Made by a program: the position numbers and the translations under genes. From Thermoanaerobaculia bacterium (GTDB lineage: Bacteria; Acidobacteriota; Thermoanaerobaculia; UBA5066), in assembly GCA_022071945.1 (NCBI GenBank), contig JAJVIN010000049.1:1-53931 (forward strand): a stretch of DNA of 53,931 nucleotides, given 5' to 3'. Numbering within the stretch: the first letter of the stretch is position 1; each line of letters opens with the position of its first letter. The notes under the pieces were generated by a model. It was given only the letters and a program-made list of their open reading frames with translations. It did no database searches and was not told the DNA's origin. Positions 32,698 to 41,796 of this stretch are shown one piece after another.

Positions 32698-34172
32698 TTG
32701 GCCGCAATGATGCCGAGCCGGGCCTCGAGGAGCACCGCGAGGAGCGCCGATCGAACGCCCCCGGTGCAGTACGTGATGGGAGGCGCGCCCGAGGAAAGAG
32801 GTCCGGCCAGACGATTGAGTTCCCCGGCCGAAACGTACCGGCCGCTGGCGTCATACAGCGAGGCCGCCGGGACGAGCCGGGCGCCCGGGATCCTGCCGCC
32901 CCGCTTCTGGCCGCGGAGCCTCTTCCCCTCGAACTCCTCCCTCGTGCGCGCATCCAGGAGGGCGCGCCTGCCCTCCGCCAGAAGGGAGCGCAGCTCGTCC
33001 AGGCGCACGCGCCGCCCTCCCTGAGGGACCGGTTCGAAATCGCCTGGCTCGATGTCACTGGCCGGGCCTCGCTCGACCTCCGCGCCGGGGAGGCTCTTCC
33101 AGGAGGGGTACCCTCCATCGAGAAGGGAGACGTCCCGGGCACCGAGCGCGAGGAGCATCCAGGCGATCCGCCCCTCCTCGCCCCACCCTTCAGGGTCTCC
33201 CATGACGACGATGGAACGCCCGTTCGAGACCCCGATTTGACACAGCCTCGCGGTGAGCCTGGCATCTGGTTCAGCCAGGAGACCCCAGCGGGACGGGTTT
33301 CCAAAGAAGTAGGTCCCGGCGTTGGGGCGGACCGCCGTGAAGTCCTTCCAGTCGATGTTGCGGGCGCCGGGAATGTGGCCAGCCTCGAAGTCTCGCCGCG
33401 GCCTCGAATCGAGGACGAGCGGAGGCGCCCCCGAGCCCAGCTTGTCGCGCAGCCAGGCCGCCTCGACGATGCGGGCGCGTCCTCTGGGCGAAGCGGCGGA
33501 TGGGGTGGCCCCCGGACTTCCCCCCTGCAAGAGGAGGGAGCGCAGAGCGGCCACGATCTCTCTCGGCCCGCGCGTTCGAGCCGCCTCGCGCGCCGCGGCG
33601 GGCAGGGTCTCTCCAAACGAGTCGAGCTCCGTGTAGATGAGGGTCGAACTCCCCTCGGTCTTGCCTGGCGAAACTGCGAATCCCCCCCTCACCCTAGCAA
33701 CGCGAACCACACCCTGCTTCTTCGGCGGCACGCTTTCCGCCGAGGCTTCCCAAAAGACTGTCCCTCCGCCTTGACCGTCACGGACCACCGCCGGGAAGAA
33801 GGCATAGTCGCGGTCGGACAAGGGCCAGGGGGTGTCGAAGACGACGTGAATGGAAAGCGGGTGAGAGGGCAAGACCGAGAGGGACCGGATTCTCTTGATG
33901 AAGCGCGGCCATCCCTCGACGTCCTCGAGGATCGCGAGGACCTGGCGGGCAGCCGCGTGCATCGATGCGGATGTCCTGAGAACCACCCTGCCGTCTGCGA
34001 ACCGGGCCACTCGCGTTTCGTCTCCCCCGGAAGTCGCGAGCGGCTCGAAGAGGCTGTCCGGGAGGAGACACGGGTGATCGATTGGGAACGCCCGCTCGGG
34101 CAGAGGAGGAAGAGCGGCGAGTGCCGCCGCCTGCAGCAGCGCAAGGCCCGCGGCGAGGAACAGGATGTACAA
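32628..34172 (-). CDS. Secreted START domain - double rhodanese fusion protein
   Basis: The 514-residue product has a signal sequence (LYILFLAAGLALLQAAALAA), a START lipid-transfer domain at about residues 40-230 (VEGWPRFIKRIRSLSVL, DTPWPLSDRDYAFFPAVV, LIYTELDSFG) and two rhodanese domains. The first (VLDSRPRRDFEAGHIPGARN) has no Cys in its loop (VVMGDPEGWGEEGR). The second has an intact-looking loop YCTGGVRS. A periplasmic sulfurtransferase tied to lipid or hydrophobic ligand binding is inferred. The start is likely TTG at 34172; no ATG is in frame near the signal sequence. It converges with and overlaps the preceding large gene. Confidence 0.8.
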   Translation of the reverse strand: MYILFLAAGLALLQAAALAALPPLPERAFPIDHPCLLPDSLFEPLATSGGDETRVARFADGRVVLRTSASMHAAARQVLAILEDVEGWPRFIKRIRSLSVLPSHPLSIHVVFDTPWPLSDRDYAFFPAVVRDGQGGGTVFWEASAESVPPKKQGVVRVARVRGGFAVSPGKTEGSSTLIYTELDSFGETLPAAAREAARTRGPREIVAALRSLLLQGGSPGATPSAASPRGRARIVEAAWLRDKLGSGAPPLVLDSRPRRDFEAGHIPGARNIDWKDFTAVRPNAGTYFFGNPSRWGLLAEPDARLTARLCQIGVSNGRSIVVMGDPEGWGEEGRIAWMLLALGARDVSLLDGGYPSWKSLPGAEVERGPASDIEPGDFEPVPQGGRRVRLDELRSLLAEGRRALLDARTREEFEGKRLRGQKRGGRIPGARLVPAASLYDASGRYVSAGELNRLAGPLSSGAPPITYCTGGVRSALLAVLLEARLGIIAANYDGSLWEWGARPELPLETGPLP

Positions 34173-34430
34173 GGACAGACATTCTCTCTCGGGTCTTGCG
34201 CAAAGCCCAAAGGCTTGCCCGCTCGACGGTCCAGAGTCTGCCAGTGACCTCTTCGTCCAGGGGCGCTGCTGAAACGTGTCGCCGACGCTTCCGCGCCGCT
34301 CGCCGCGTTTCTTCCCGGAGAGGATTCGTCGGTGTTCGACTCGCTGACGGAACAGACGGAAACTCAAGAGCTGGCGTTGTCCACCGAGTCCCAGTGGGCT
34401 CCGATAAACTCGCGGCCGGAGGCTCCGCAC

Positions 34431-35489
34431 ATGACTCGAACCCTCGCGGATATAGGCGGGCCGCGGAGCGGGCGGCATCTCGGGTCCGGTCTCGCGCAGG
34501 CCGGACGACGGGCCGGCGCCGCGCTCGCGGTGATTCTCCTTCTCGGCGGCACGGGCAGGGGTAAAGCCGAAGAGAAGGACCCCATCCTGGCGGACTTCGA
34601 GCGCTTCGACCGCGACAAGAGCGGCTACCTGTCGAAGGCCGAAATGGCGGCCTGCGCCTGCGCCTCCTTCGATGCGAACGGCGACCAGATCCTGATGCCG
34701 GCCGAGTACGCGCAGGGGCGCCGCGCGGCGACGGTGACGCCGTCGCCCCAGCCGCCGCCGGCGGCCCCCCTCAAGCGGACGAAGGCCGAGTTCGAACGGT
34801 TCGACGCGGATGCGAGCGGCTACCTCTCGCGGGCCGAGGCGCGCGCCTGCGGATGCGAGTCGCTCGACGCCAACGGCGATCAGATCATCATGCCCGCCGA
34901 ATTCATCGCGGAGACCCGCAGGCCGGATGCGGGGCCGGCCGCGAGCCCGCCGGCCGGCCGTGCGGCCACGCGCCCCTCCGGCGCCTCCGTCTCCGTGGCC
35001 GCGGGAGACCGCGTCCAGGCCGGTTGCTACGGCAATATGAAGACCGGCGTGGTCGATCGCGTGGAGGGGGATCGGGCCTGGGTGCGCTTCGCCGACGAGC
35101 CGAACTGCGATGGATACCGCGAGCTCGCCTCTCTGAAACCTGCCGCCCCGGCGAGGGGAGTCTCCGGAGATCCGGCTGGATCCGGTGGGGCCCCTCCCTC
35201 CGGGACCTACGTCTGCCAGAAGATCTCGGGCAGCTCGCTCATAGGTCTCGGGAACCTCGAGATCCGGGGCACGACCTATTCCGGGATCGGTGGAGGGGGC
35301 TTCGCCCCGTTCACGGTGAGCGGAACGGGCGAGCTCGGCTGGACCAGGGGCATTCGCGGGCTCCCGGACGGCTGGACGGTCACCTCGTCGCGCTTTGCGG
35401 GGCTCGACTACCTTGGGCGGCCGCTGATCAAGATCGGCTATCGGACCAGCCGTGGATCTTCCGACCTGATCGATTGCGTGCGCGAGTAG
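34431..35489 (+). CDS. Secreted protein with four EF-hand calcium loops
   Basis: The 352-residue product has a long basic leader and a hydrophobic core (AGAALAVILLLGG) like a signal peptide. Two EF-hand pairs follow: DRDKSGYLSKAEM with DANGDQILMPAEY, and DADASGYLSRAEA with DANGDQIIMPAEF, each with the Asp-x-Asp-x-Ser/Asp calcium pattern. The second half has no recognised domain but contains a Cys-bearing region (VQAGCYGNMKTGVVDRVEGD) that looks like a small beta barrel, and a Gly-rich end. The two pairs are near copies, pointing to internal duplication. Confidence 0.8.
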   Translation: MTRTLADIGGPRSGRHLGSGLAQAGRRAGAALAVILLLGGTGRGKAEEKDPILADFERFDRDKSGYLSKAEMAACACASFDANGDQILMPAEYAQGRRAATVTPSPQPPPAAPLKRTKAEFERFDADASGYLSRAEARACGCESLDANGDQIIMPAEFIAETRRPDAGPAASPPAGRAATRPSGASVSVAAGDRVQAGCYGNMKTGVVDRVEGDRAWVRFADEPNCDGYRELASLKPAAPARGVSGDPAGSGGAPPSGTYVCQKISGSSLIGLGNLEIRGTTYSGIGGGGFAPFTVSGTGELGWTRGIRGLPDGWTVTSSRFAGLDYLGRPLIKIGYRTSRGSSDLIDCVRE

Positions 35490-35702
35490 GCTACTAGCGG
35501 AGCGGATCGCCTCTTCCCCGCCTCGTCGCGCGCGGTCGAAAGCCCATGCCGCAGCCATGGCCTTGCCCCTTCGCCGCCCGAGGGGTGTTGCGTGGCCTGT
35601 TTCGACCGTCGACCCTCGCGGCCGCGCCGGGGACCTTTCCCTCGTTCCGGGAACTTCTTTCCCGGAGGGCCGGTCTCATCTCGGGAAAGGATGGAGATCG
35701 TG

Positions 35703-37415
35703 ATGAGAACGACAGTCGCTCACTGCCCCTCGAGAACACCGTTTGGAGCGCGGGTCCTCGCTCTCCTGGTTCTCCCTTCGGCGGTGCTCCTTTCTTCCTG
35801 CATCGGCCGGTCCGCCGAACAGAGGGGGCCGGTCCCCGGTGAGGCGCGCCGCTCGATGCCGGCCGAAACGAAGCCGATGTATCAGACAGGGTATTCCGTT
35901 GCGGCGCCGGCTCAGGCCGGGGCCGTCTCCGGCATGGCGGAGGTGCGGGACGAACATCCCGGCCTCAGAGTCCAGAAGCAGGAGGGCAACACGGAGGAAT
36001 ACGACCGGATCCACGAGAACCCCTTCCTCGCCGTCCTGAAGAACCCGCTCTCCACGTTTTCCATCGACGTCGACACGGCCTCGTACGCCAATGTGAGGCG
36101 CTACCTGAAACAGGGGTCTCGCCCCCCCGCCGATGCGGTCCGCATCGAGGAGCTCGTCAACTACTTCACCTACTCCTATCCGCAGCCAGAAGCGGGACAG
36201 CCGTTCTCGCTGACGACGGAGCTGTCGGCGTGTCCGTGGAACCCGGACCACCATCTCCTTCTCGTGGGCCTGCAGGGAAAAGAACTGCCGGTTGCCTCTC
36301 TGCCGCCCATGAACCTCGTCTTTCTCATCGATTCGTCCGGATCGATGCAGAGCCCCGACAAGCTCCCTCTCCTGAAAGAGGCCTTCAAGCTGCTGGTCCG
36401 CCAGATGCGCCGCGAGGACTCGATTGCCATCGTGGCCTACGCAGGGTCCGCGGGTCTCATCCTCCCTCCGACATCGGGGATCGAGAAGGAGACGATCACC
36501 GAGGCCCTCGAGAGCCTCTCGGCAGGGGGCAGCACGGCGGGTGGCGAGGGGATACGGCTCGCCTACAAGGTCGCCCGGGAGGCGTTCCGGTCCGGGGGGA
36601 ACAACCGCGTCATCCTGGCCACCGACGGGGACTTCAACGTGGGTGTCTCCTCCACGGCCGAGCTGGAGCGCCTGATCGAGGAGAAGCGCGAGGAGAGGAT
36701 CTTCCTCAGCGTCCTCGGGTTTGGAACCGGGAACTACAAGGACTCCAAGATGGAGAAGCTCGCCGACAAGGGGAACGGGAACTACGCCTACGTGGATTCG
36801 ATCAAGGAAGCCGAGAAGGTCTTGGTCACGCAGATGGGGGGCACGCTCTTGACGATCGCCAAGGACGTGAAGATCCAGATCGAGTTCAATCCCGCCCGTG
36901 TCGCAGAGTACCGGTTGATCGGCTACGAGAACCGGGCCCTGAGGGCCGAGGACTTCGAGAACGACAAGAAGGACGCGGGAGAGCTCGGAGCCGGCCACTC
37001 GGTGACGGCCCTCTATGAGCTCGTTCCCGCCCGCGAGGGTTCCTCCACGGAATCCTCGACTCGCTACCAGACGACGAAGGTGGATCCCGCTGCCGCCAGG
37101 AGTTCCGAGATCGCTGTGATCAAGCTCCGGTACAAGGACCCAGAGGGCGAGACGAGCCGCCTCCTCGAGGAGACCGTGGGATCCACGGTCACCCCGCCCG
37201 AGGCCACCTCCGACAACTTCCGCTTCGCCTCGGCCGTCGTCGAGTGGGGCCTCTTCCTGAGGAAGTCGGAGTTCAAGGGGCGGGCGTCTCTCGAGAACGT
37301 CGAAGCCCGCGCAAGGGGAGCCGCCGGCAAGGACAGCGAGGGTTACCGGGGAGAGTTCCTCGAGCTGGTGGGCACGACGCGCAATCTCGAGAGACGGCTG
37401 AAGGAAACGACCTGA
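35703..37415 (+). CDS. YfbK-type von Willebrand factor A lipoprotein
   Basis: The 570-residue product starts at ATG 35703 (GGAG at the right distance). It has a lipobox (VLLSSC), a YfbK-type N-terminal region (ENPFLAVLKNPLSTFSIDVD, then TASYANVRRYLKQG and IEELVNYFTYSYPQP), a vWA domain with intact MIDAS (FLIDSSGSM, LATDGDFN) and a C-terminal DUF3520 region (FRFASAVVEWGLFLRKSEFK). Such proteins are membrane-anchored metal-dependent adhesion or scaffold proteins, often near sigma factors; the ligand is unknown. It is a single-gene unit. Confidence 0.9.
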   Translation: MRTTVAHCPSRTPFGARVLALLVLPSAVLLSSCIGRSAEQRGPVPGEARRSMPAETKPMYQTGYSVAAPAQAGAVSGMAEVRDEHPGLRVQKQEGNTEEYDRIHENPFLAVLKNPLSTFSIDVDTASYANVRRYLKQGSRPPADAVRIEELVNYFTYSYPQPEAGQPFSLTTELSACPWNPDHHLLLVGLQGKELPVASLPPMNLVFLIDSSGSMQSPDKLPLLKEAFKLLVRQMRREDSIAIVAYAGSAGLILPPTSGIEKETITEALESLSAGGSTAGGEGIRLAYKVAREAFRSGGNNRVILATDGDFNVGVSSTAELERLIEEKREERIFLSVLGFGTGNYKDSKMEKLADKGNGNYAYVDSIKEAEKVLVTQMGGTLLTIAKDVKIQIEFNPARVAEYRLIGYENRALRAEDFENDKKDAGELGAGHSVTALYELVPAREGSSTESSTRYQTTKVDPAAARSSEIAVIKLRYKDPEGETSRLLEETVGSTVTPPEATSDNFRFASAVVEWGLFLRKSEFKGRASLENVEARARGAAGKDSEGYRGEFLELVGTTRNLERRLKETT

Positions 37416-37631
37416 CCGTTCTCCTGCGGTCGAACTGGGCAACCCAACGGCAACCGGTCATTCTGTCTCGGGCTGTCTCCGGCCCTCCTCCCTTGCCCGA
37501 CAGGGACGCCCTTCGCTCCTCCCGAAGAACCTGCCACCCGGGCCTTACGTAGGAGAGCAGGTCCGCGGCGTCGCTGCTGAACCGGTCCCCGGGCCGCCGG
37601 GTTCGGCGGGCCCGGGCACGGAGGGAAGGGA

Positions 37632-38441
37632 ATGCTGATCGAGACGCCGTCCATCGACATCGATGCGTATCTCGCGCGAATAGGGTTTTCCGGCAGCCGG
37701 GACGCCTGCCTCGAGGTTCTCGAGGGGCTGCACGAGTGCCACGCGGGAACCGTCCCTTTCGAGAACCTCGACGTTCGCCTCGGGCGTCCGATCCTTCTCG
37801 ACCTGGCGTCGCTAGAGTCCAAGCTCGTGGGGGCCAGGCGTGGAGGCTACTGCTTCGAACAGAACACATTGTTCGCAGCCGTGCTGTCTGCACTCGGGTT
37901 CGAGGTCGCCACGCTCGAGGCTCGCGTCAGGCCGCCGGGTGCGGCTTCCGTCTTGCCTCGCACGCACATGGTGCTGGGTGTGCGAGTTGGCGAGAAGGCC
38001 TTCCTCGCCGACGTCGGATTCGGAGGTGACGGTCCGCTGTGGCCCGTCCCCATGGACGGGACCGTCTCGTCCCAGCCGGGCGCGGATCTCCGGGTGGTGG
38101 AGGAAGGAACGTGGCGGGTTCTTCAGTCCGGAAAGGGTGGGACGTGGACAGATCTCTACGCATTCAGCGGCGAGCCGGTCTTTCCCGTGGACTACGAGGT
38201 CGCGAATCACTTCACGTCCACTCACCCGAGGTCGACATTCGTGAGGAGCCTCACGGTCCAGCTTTCGACTCGCGAGGCCCGCTACATCCTGAGAGGACGT
38301 TCCTACACCGTGAAGCGCGAGGGTGCCGGGGAGTGCAGGGAGCTTTCGATGGAGGAGATCCCCAACCTGCTCCGGGAGAGGTTCGGCTTGGATCTTCCGG
38401 ACGCGGATCTCCTGCGCGCCGCTGGTGAAGCGCCCAGCTGA
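37632..38441 (+). CDS. Arylamine N-acetyltransferase
   Basis: The 269-residue product transfers an acetyl group from acetyl-CoA to arylamines or hydrazines. The Cys-His-Asp triad is readable: Cys in RRGGYCFEQN, His in PRTHMVLGV and Asp in FLADVGFGG. HAGTVPFENLDVRLGRPILL near the start is a second family mark. Length is normal for bacterial NATs (about 270-280). GAGGGAAGGGA precedes the ATG. It ends 25 bases from the convergent glnD-like gene. Confidence 0.92.
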   Translation: MLIETPSIDIDAYLARIGFSGSRDACLEVLEGLHECHAGTVPFENLDVRLGRPILLDLASLESKLVGARRGGYCFEQNTLFAAVLSALGFEVATLEARVRPPGAASVLPRTHMVLGVRVGEKAFLADVGFGGDGPLWPVPMDGTVSSQPGADLRVVEEGTWRVLQSGKGGTWTDLYAFSGEPVFPVDYEVANHFTSTHPRSTFVRSLTVQLSTREARYILRGRSYTVKREGAGECRELSMEEIPNLLRERFGLDLPDADLLRAAGEAPS

Positions 38442-38466
38442 GAACTTTCCTCTCCCGGCGGCTCCT

Positions 38467-41190
38467 TCAACGGCCAGCCCTGCGCTTCCGCGGGTTTGGC
38501 TCCGGCTTCGGAGCGAGCGCATCGAGGAGAGCGCGCTCGACATCGGGCAGCCGTTCGGGTGTGAGCTTGCCGCCGGCCTCCGTGACATAGAAGACGTCGA
38601 GAGCCTGCGCCCCGTCGGTGGCGATTTTCGCGAAGGTGATGTTGAGGCCGAGGCGCGCGAGGGTGCCGGCGATGCCGAAGGCGAGCCCGGGACGGTCCGC
38701 GGCCCGGACATCGATGACGGTGGCGGCCGTCGATGTCTCGTTGTCGAAGCGGACCGAGGGGGGACGGGAAGCTCGCCCCATGAGGCGTCTGCCCTCCCGC
38801 GAAGCCGAGGCGGACCAGCTCGCCATGAGTTCATCCACCGAGCGCTTCCCGGCAACGACCTCACCGAGATCACGGGCAATCTTCTCCCTTCTCTCGAGAC
38901 TGACCGGTCCGTGCCCCGGGTTCTCGGAGAGCGTGAAGGTGTCGAGGACCACTCCATCCTCGCGGACGAAGAGGTCCACGGCGAGGATGTCGATTCCGTT
39001 CGCGGTCAGAGTCCCCGCGACCTTGGCGAAAAGACCGGGGTGGTCGCCGGCGGTGAGGGCCATCTCCGTGCCCCGCCCGCCCTCGAGATCGTGCCATTCG
39101 ACGGCGGCGGGCGCCTCCAAACGACGGGACGCGAGCCGGAAGTGGCGCACCATCCGGTCCGTGCCATTCGCGCGCAGATAGCGCTCCGTCAGCATCGAGA
39201 AGTGCCTCTCGATGGCGGCCGGCGGGAACTCGTCCCGCAGAGCCTCCACGGCGCCGGCTCGCGCGCGGTCGCTCGCCCCTTCCTCCGTGGCACTCCCCGT
39301 CAAGTGGGCGCGGGCGCGACGGTAGAGATCGAGGAGGAGGGCCCCCTTCCACTCGCTGAACGCTCCCGGAGCGATTGCGCACATGTCCGCGTAGGAAAGG
39401 AGCAGCAGCATGTCGAGGCGTTCGAGGCTACCGGCGCGGGCCGCGAACGAGGCGATCAACGACGGCTCCGAAAGGTCCCGGCGCTGAGAGGTTCGAGACA
39501 TGTCCAGGTGCCGCCTCACGAGGAAGTGGATGTCCCCGGCGGTCTTCTCCTCGATTCCCAGACGGCTCGTGATCTGCCTGGCGAGCCGTGCCCCCTCCTC
39601 GGCGTGCCCCACCCCGCGAACCTTCCCGATGACGTGAAGGAGGGTCCCGAGGTAGAGAGGCCTCACGTCCGGGATGTCGTCGAGGACTCGGCCGAAGGGA
39701 AGCGCGGCCCTTGCCTCGCCGGCTGCCAGGGCGTCGAGGGCCTCGACGGCGCGCAGGGCGTGTTCGTCCACGGTGTAGCGGTGGACATCGTCGTGCTCGA
39801 CGAGGAAGGTGACGCACTCCCACTCCGGAAGGAGCCGCCCCAGATACCCCGTCTCGTGCATGGCTCTCACGGCCGGCCCCACTCGGCCCCGCCGATCGAA
39901 GAGCTTGAGGAAGGCCGCGCCCGTCGGCGGAGATTCCCGGACTTTCTGCCCGACGAGATGAAGCCTCGCCTGGATCATGTGGTGCAGATCGTCGGAGAGG
40001 GGGACCTTCTCGGCCTGCGAGATGGCGAAGGCGTCGAGCAGGTGCCGCGCGCCCCCGGAGGTCTCGGGAAGGGAGCGGAACAGCTGCCCCTCCCGGATCT
40101 CGAACCCCCCGTCGATCGGGCGCCGGCGAGTGGGTGAGGGGTTCGCGCGGCCGAAACTCTCGAGGTGGCGCAGCAAGAACCCCCGGCGAAGCTCACTCAA
40201 CTCGGAGGCACGCCGGTAGTAATCCCGCATGAAGACCTCGGAGGCGAGACGGCCCCCCCTGGCCCCGTATCCGAGATTCGCCGCGACCTCTTCCTGCAGG
40301 TCCAGGGAAAGCCGGTCGTTCTTTCGCCCCGAGAGGAAATGGAGCTCGTTGCGAACGCGGGAGAGAAAGTCGAGAGAGAGCCGGGCGGCGTGGTGCTCGC
40401 TCGCCGAGAGAGAGCCCTCCGAGTGCAGCGCGGCCAGTCCCCGGCTTCCGAAACGCGCATGCCCCACCCACAGGATCGCGTGCAGGTCCCTGAGGCCGCC
40501 CACCCCTTCTTTCACGTCGGGCTCCTGGATCGCCACGGCGCCGCCGCATCTCGCGTGCCGCTCGGCGATCTCGGTGCGGATCCGCTCCAGGAACTCCTCC
40601 GTCTGCCGCCGGTCCCACAGGAGTCTCGCGTCGATGTCCTTCTGCACGGCGTCGAAGAGGTCCCGCTTGCCCATGAGAAACCGGGCCTCGGTCAGAGCCG
40701 TCCGGAAGCGGAAGTCTTCCCGCACCCTCCTCAGGCACTCGCGCAGCGAAACCTGGTTCTGGACGGAAGCCAGGCCCGTCTTGGCGAGAAGCCCCGTGGC
40801 GCGCTCCACGATCGGGCCCAGCAGATCCGCGCCCCCGCCCTCGTGAATGAAGGTCAACCCCACGGAGGAAAACGGGGCGAGCTCGTTTCGGCCATACCCG
40901 CCGGTGGCGACGATCGCGACCCTGTCCCGATCGGTTCCCGTCTCCGAAGAGGCGAGCCCGCAGAGACGCTTGACGACCAGGTCGATTTGAAGAGTCCGCT
41001 CCGAGCAGGTCTGCAAGCCTCCCAAACCGGCCCGATGACGCTTCCGAAGGTGCAGGGTCTCGGTCTCGAGGTGACGTCTCACGGCCTCCACGTGAACGGG
41101 CATCCCCGACTCGGAAAGAGGCTCCGCTCTGTCGAGGCCTCGCTTCCGGCCGTTTCCCAGAAACCGCAGCTGCGTGATGTTGTCTCTCAT
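38467..41190 (-). CDS. glnD: GlnD homologue with degenerate uridylyltransferase and HD active sites
   Basis: The 907-residue product has full GlnD architecture: nucleotidyltransferase head (IVATGGYGRNELAPF), GlnD middle region (QEPDVKEGVGGLRDLHAILW), HD region (DVHRYTVDEHALRAVEAL) and two C-terminal ACT domains (GDHPGLFAKVAGTLTANGID; ADRPGLAFGIAGTLARLGLN). GlnD normally adds and removes UMP on PII. Here the SDxD metal pair is SSVG, the HD-type HDIGK is HVIGK, and the later GDH is VGH. So neither activity is expected, while the ACT domains look intact. The start is uncertain: ATG 41190 or 41103. The missing acids are single or few base changes with the frame kept open. Confidence 0.88.
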   Translation of the reverse strand: MRDNITQLRFLGNGRKRGLDRAEPLSESGMPVHVEAVRRHLETETLHLRKRHRAGLGGLQTCSERTLQIDLVVKRLCGLASSETGTDRDRVAIVATGGYGRNELAPFSSVGLTFIHEGGGADLLGPIVERATGLLAKTGLASVQNQVSLRECLRRVREDFRFRTALTEARFLMGKRDLFDAVQKDIDARLLWDRRQTEEFLERIRTEIAERHARCGGAVAIQEPDVKEGVGGLRDLHAILWVGHARFGSRGLAALHSEGSLSASEHHAARLSLDFLSRVRNELHFLSGRKNDRLSLDLQEEVAANLGYGARGGRLASEVFMRDYYRRASELSELRRGFLLRHLESFGRANPSPTRRRPIDGGFEIREGQLFRSLPETSGGARHLLDAFAISQAEKVPLSDDLHHMIQARLHLVGQKVRESPPTGAAFLKLFDRRGRVGPAVRAMHETGYLGRLLPEWECVTFLVEHDDVHRYTVDEHALRAVEALDALAAGEARAALPFGRVLDDIPDVRPLYLGTLLHVIGKVRGVGHAEEGARLARQITSRLGIEEKTAGDIHFLVRRHLDMSRTSQRRDLSEPSLIASFAARAGSLERLDMLLLLSYADMCAIAPGAFSEWKGALLLDLYRRARAHLTGSATEEGASDRARAGAVEALRDEFPPAAIERHFSMLTERYLRANGTDRMVRHFRLASRRLEAPAAVEWHDLEGGRGTEMALTAGDHPGLFAKVAGTLTANGIDILAVDLFVREDGVVLDTFTLSENPGHGPVSLERREKIARDLGEVVAGKRSVDELMASWSASASREGRRLMGRASRPPSVRFDNETSTAATVIDVRAADRPGLAFGIAGTLARLGLNITFAKIATDGAQALDVFYVTEAGGKLTPERLPDVERALLDALAPKPEPNPRKRRAGR

Positions 41191-41796
41191 TTCGACCGCC
41201 AGAAAGGACCGAATCCCACGGAGAAGAGTGCCCGGCACCCAGCTGTCCAGCGGGGAGAGGGCAACACCTCGCCCTGATCGAAGCACCTTTCGTGCCCTGG
41301 CCCCCTTCCCCGGCCGGATCCCCTCAAGTTGTTGTTCAGGAGGGTATTGTCTGGCATGACGGGGCGGCAAGAGAGGGAGCATCCCTTACATTAATGTTTG
41401 ACAAATACAAGAAGTCGACAAGTATGTCCCATGGAGGATGAGTCGGGCATCCTCGGGGCCGGGGGACGACCCCTCAGGCGCTCACGCGCCGCTTCCCCTT
41501 CGTCAGGGGAGGCTTGGGGTTCCGATGTCGTTCGCCAAGGGAGGAAGCCCCGTTGTCGGTGCCTGCGGCCCTACCGGTGGACAACCCCTCGCGCGAAGGA
41601 GTTCGGGCAGAATTCGCTCGGACTTCGCCGCAAAAATGTCGGAAAGTCGTCTCTGGACTTCTGACTTGTCGGATTTGAGGGGCGCGGTTGACGTTCATGG
41701 CGGGGACCCGGCCTTTTCCGCATAGTAGAGTCCTCCCCCGAATTCGTCCCCGGGCCGGGACCCCTTGGCCGGGCACCCGGCGTCTTTGCGCCGAGA
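41191..41796. other. Intergenic region without a convincing gene
   Basis: About 600 bases separate the glnD-like gene from the divergent nucleosidase-family gene. An AT-rich patch at about 41385-41425 contains TTGACA at 41398-41403 and could hold promoters in either direction, but no -10 is convincing. Short open frames here have no support from codon use or similarity that I can see. Confidence 0.4.

Noticed and set aside
41398-41426. TTGACA with a weak AGTATG 17 bases on as a promoter
   Set aside because: The next plus-strand gene starts about 370 bases downstream and the -10 is poor.
41474-41776. Minus-strand 100-codon frame in the glnD-nucleosidase gap
   Set aside because: No ribosome site, low-complexity Arg/Pro/Gly composition and overlapping frames in all directions.
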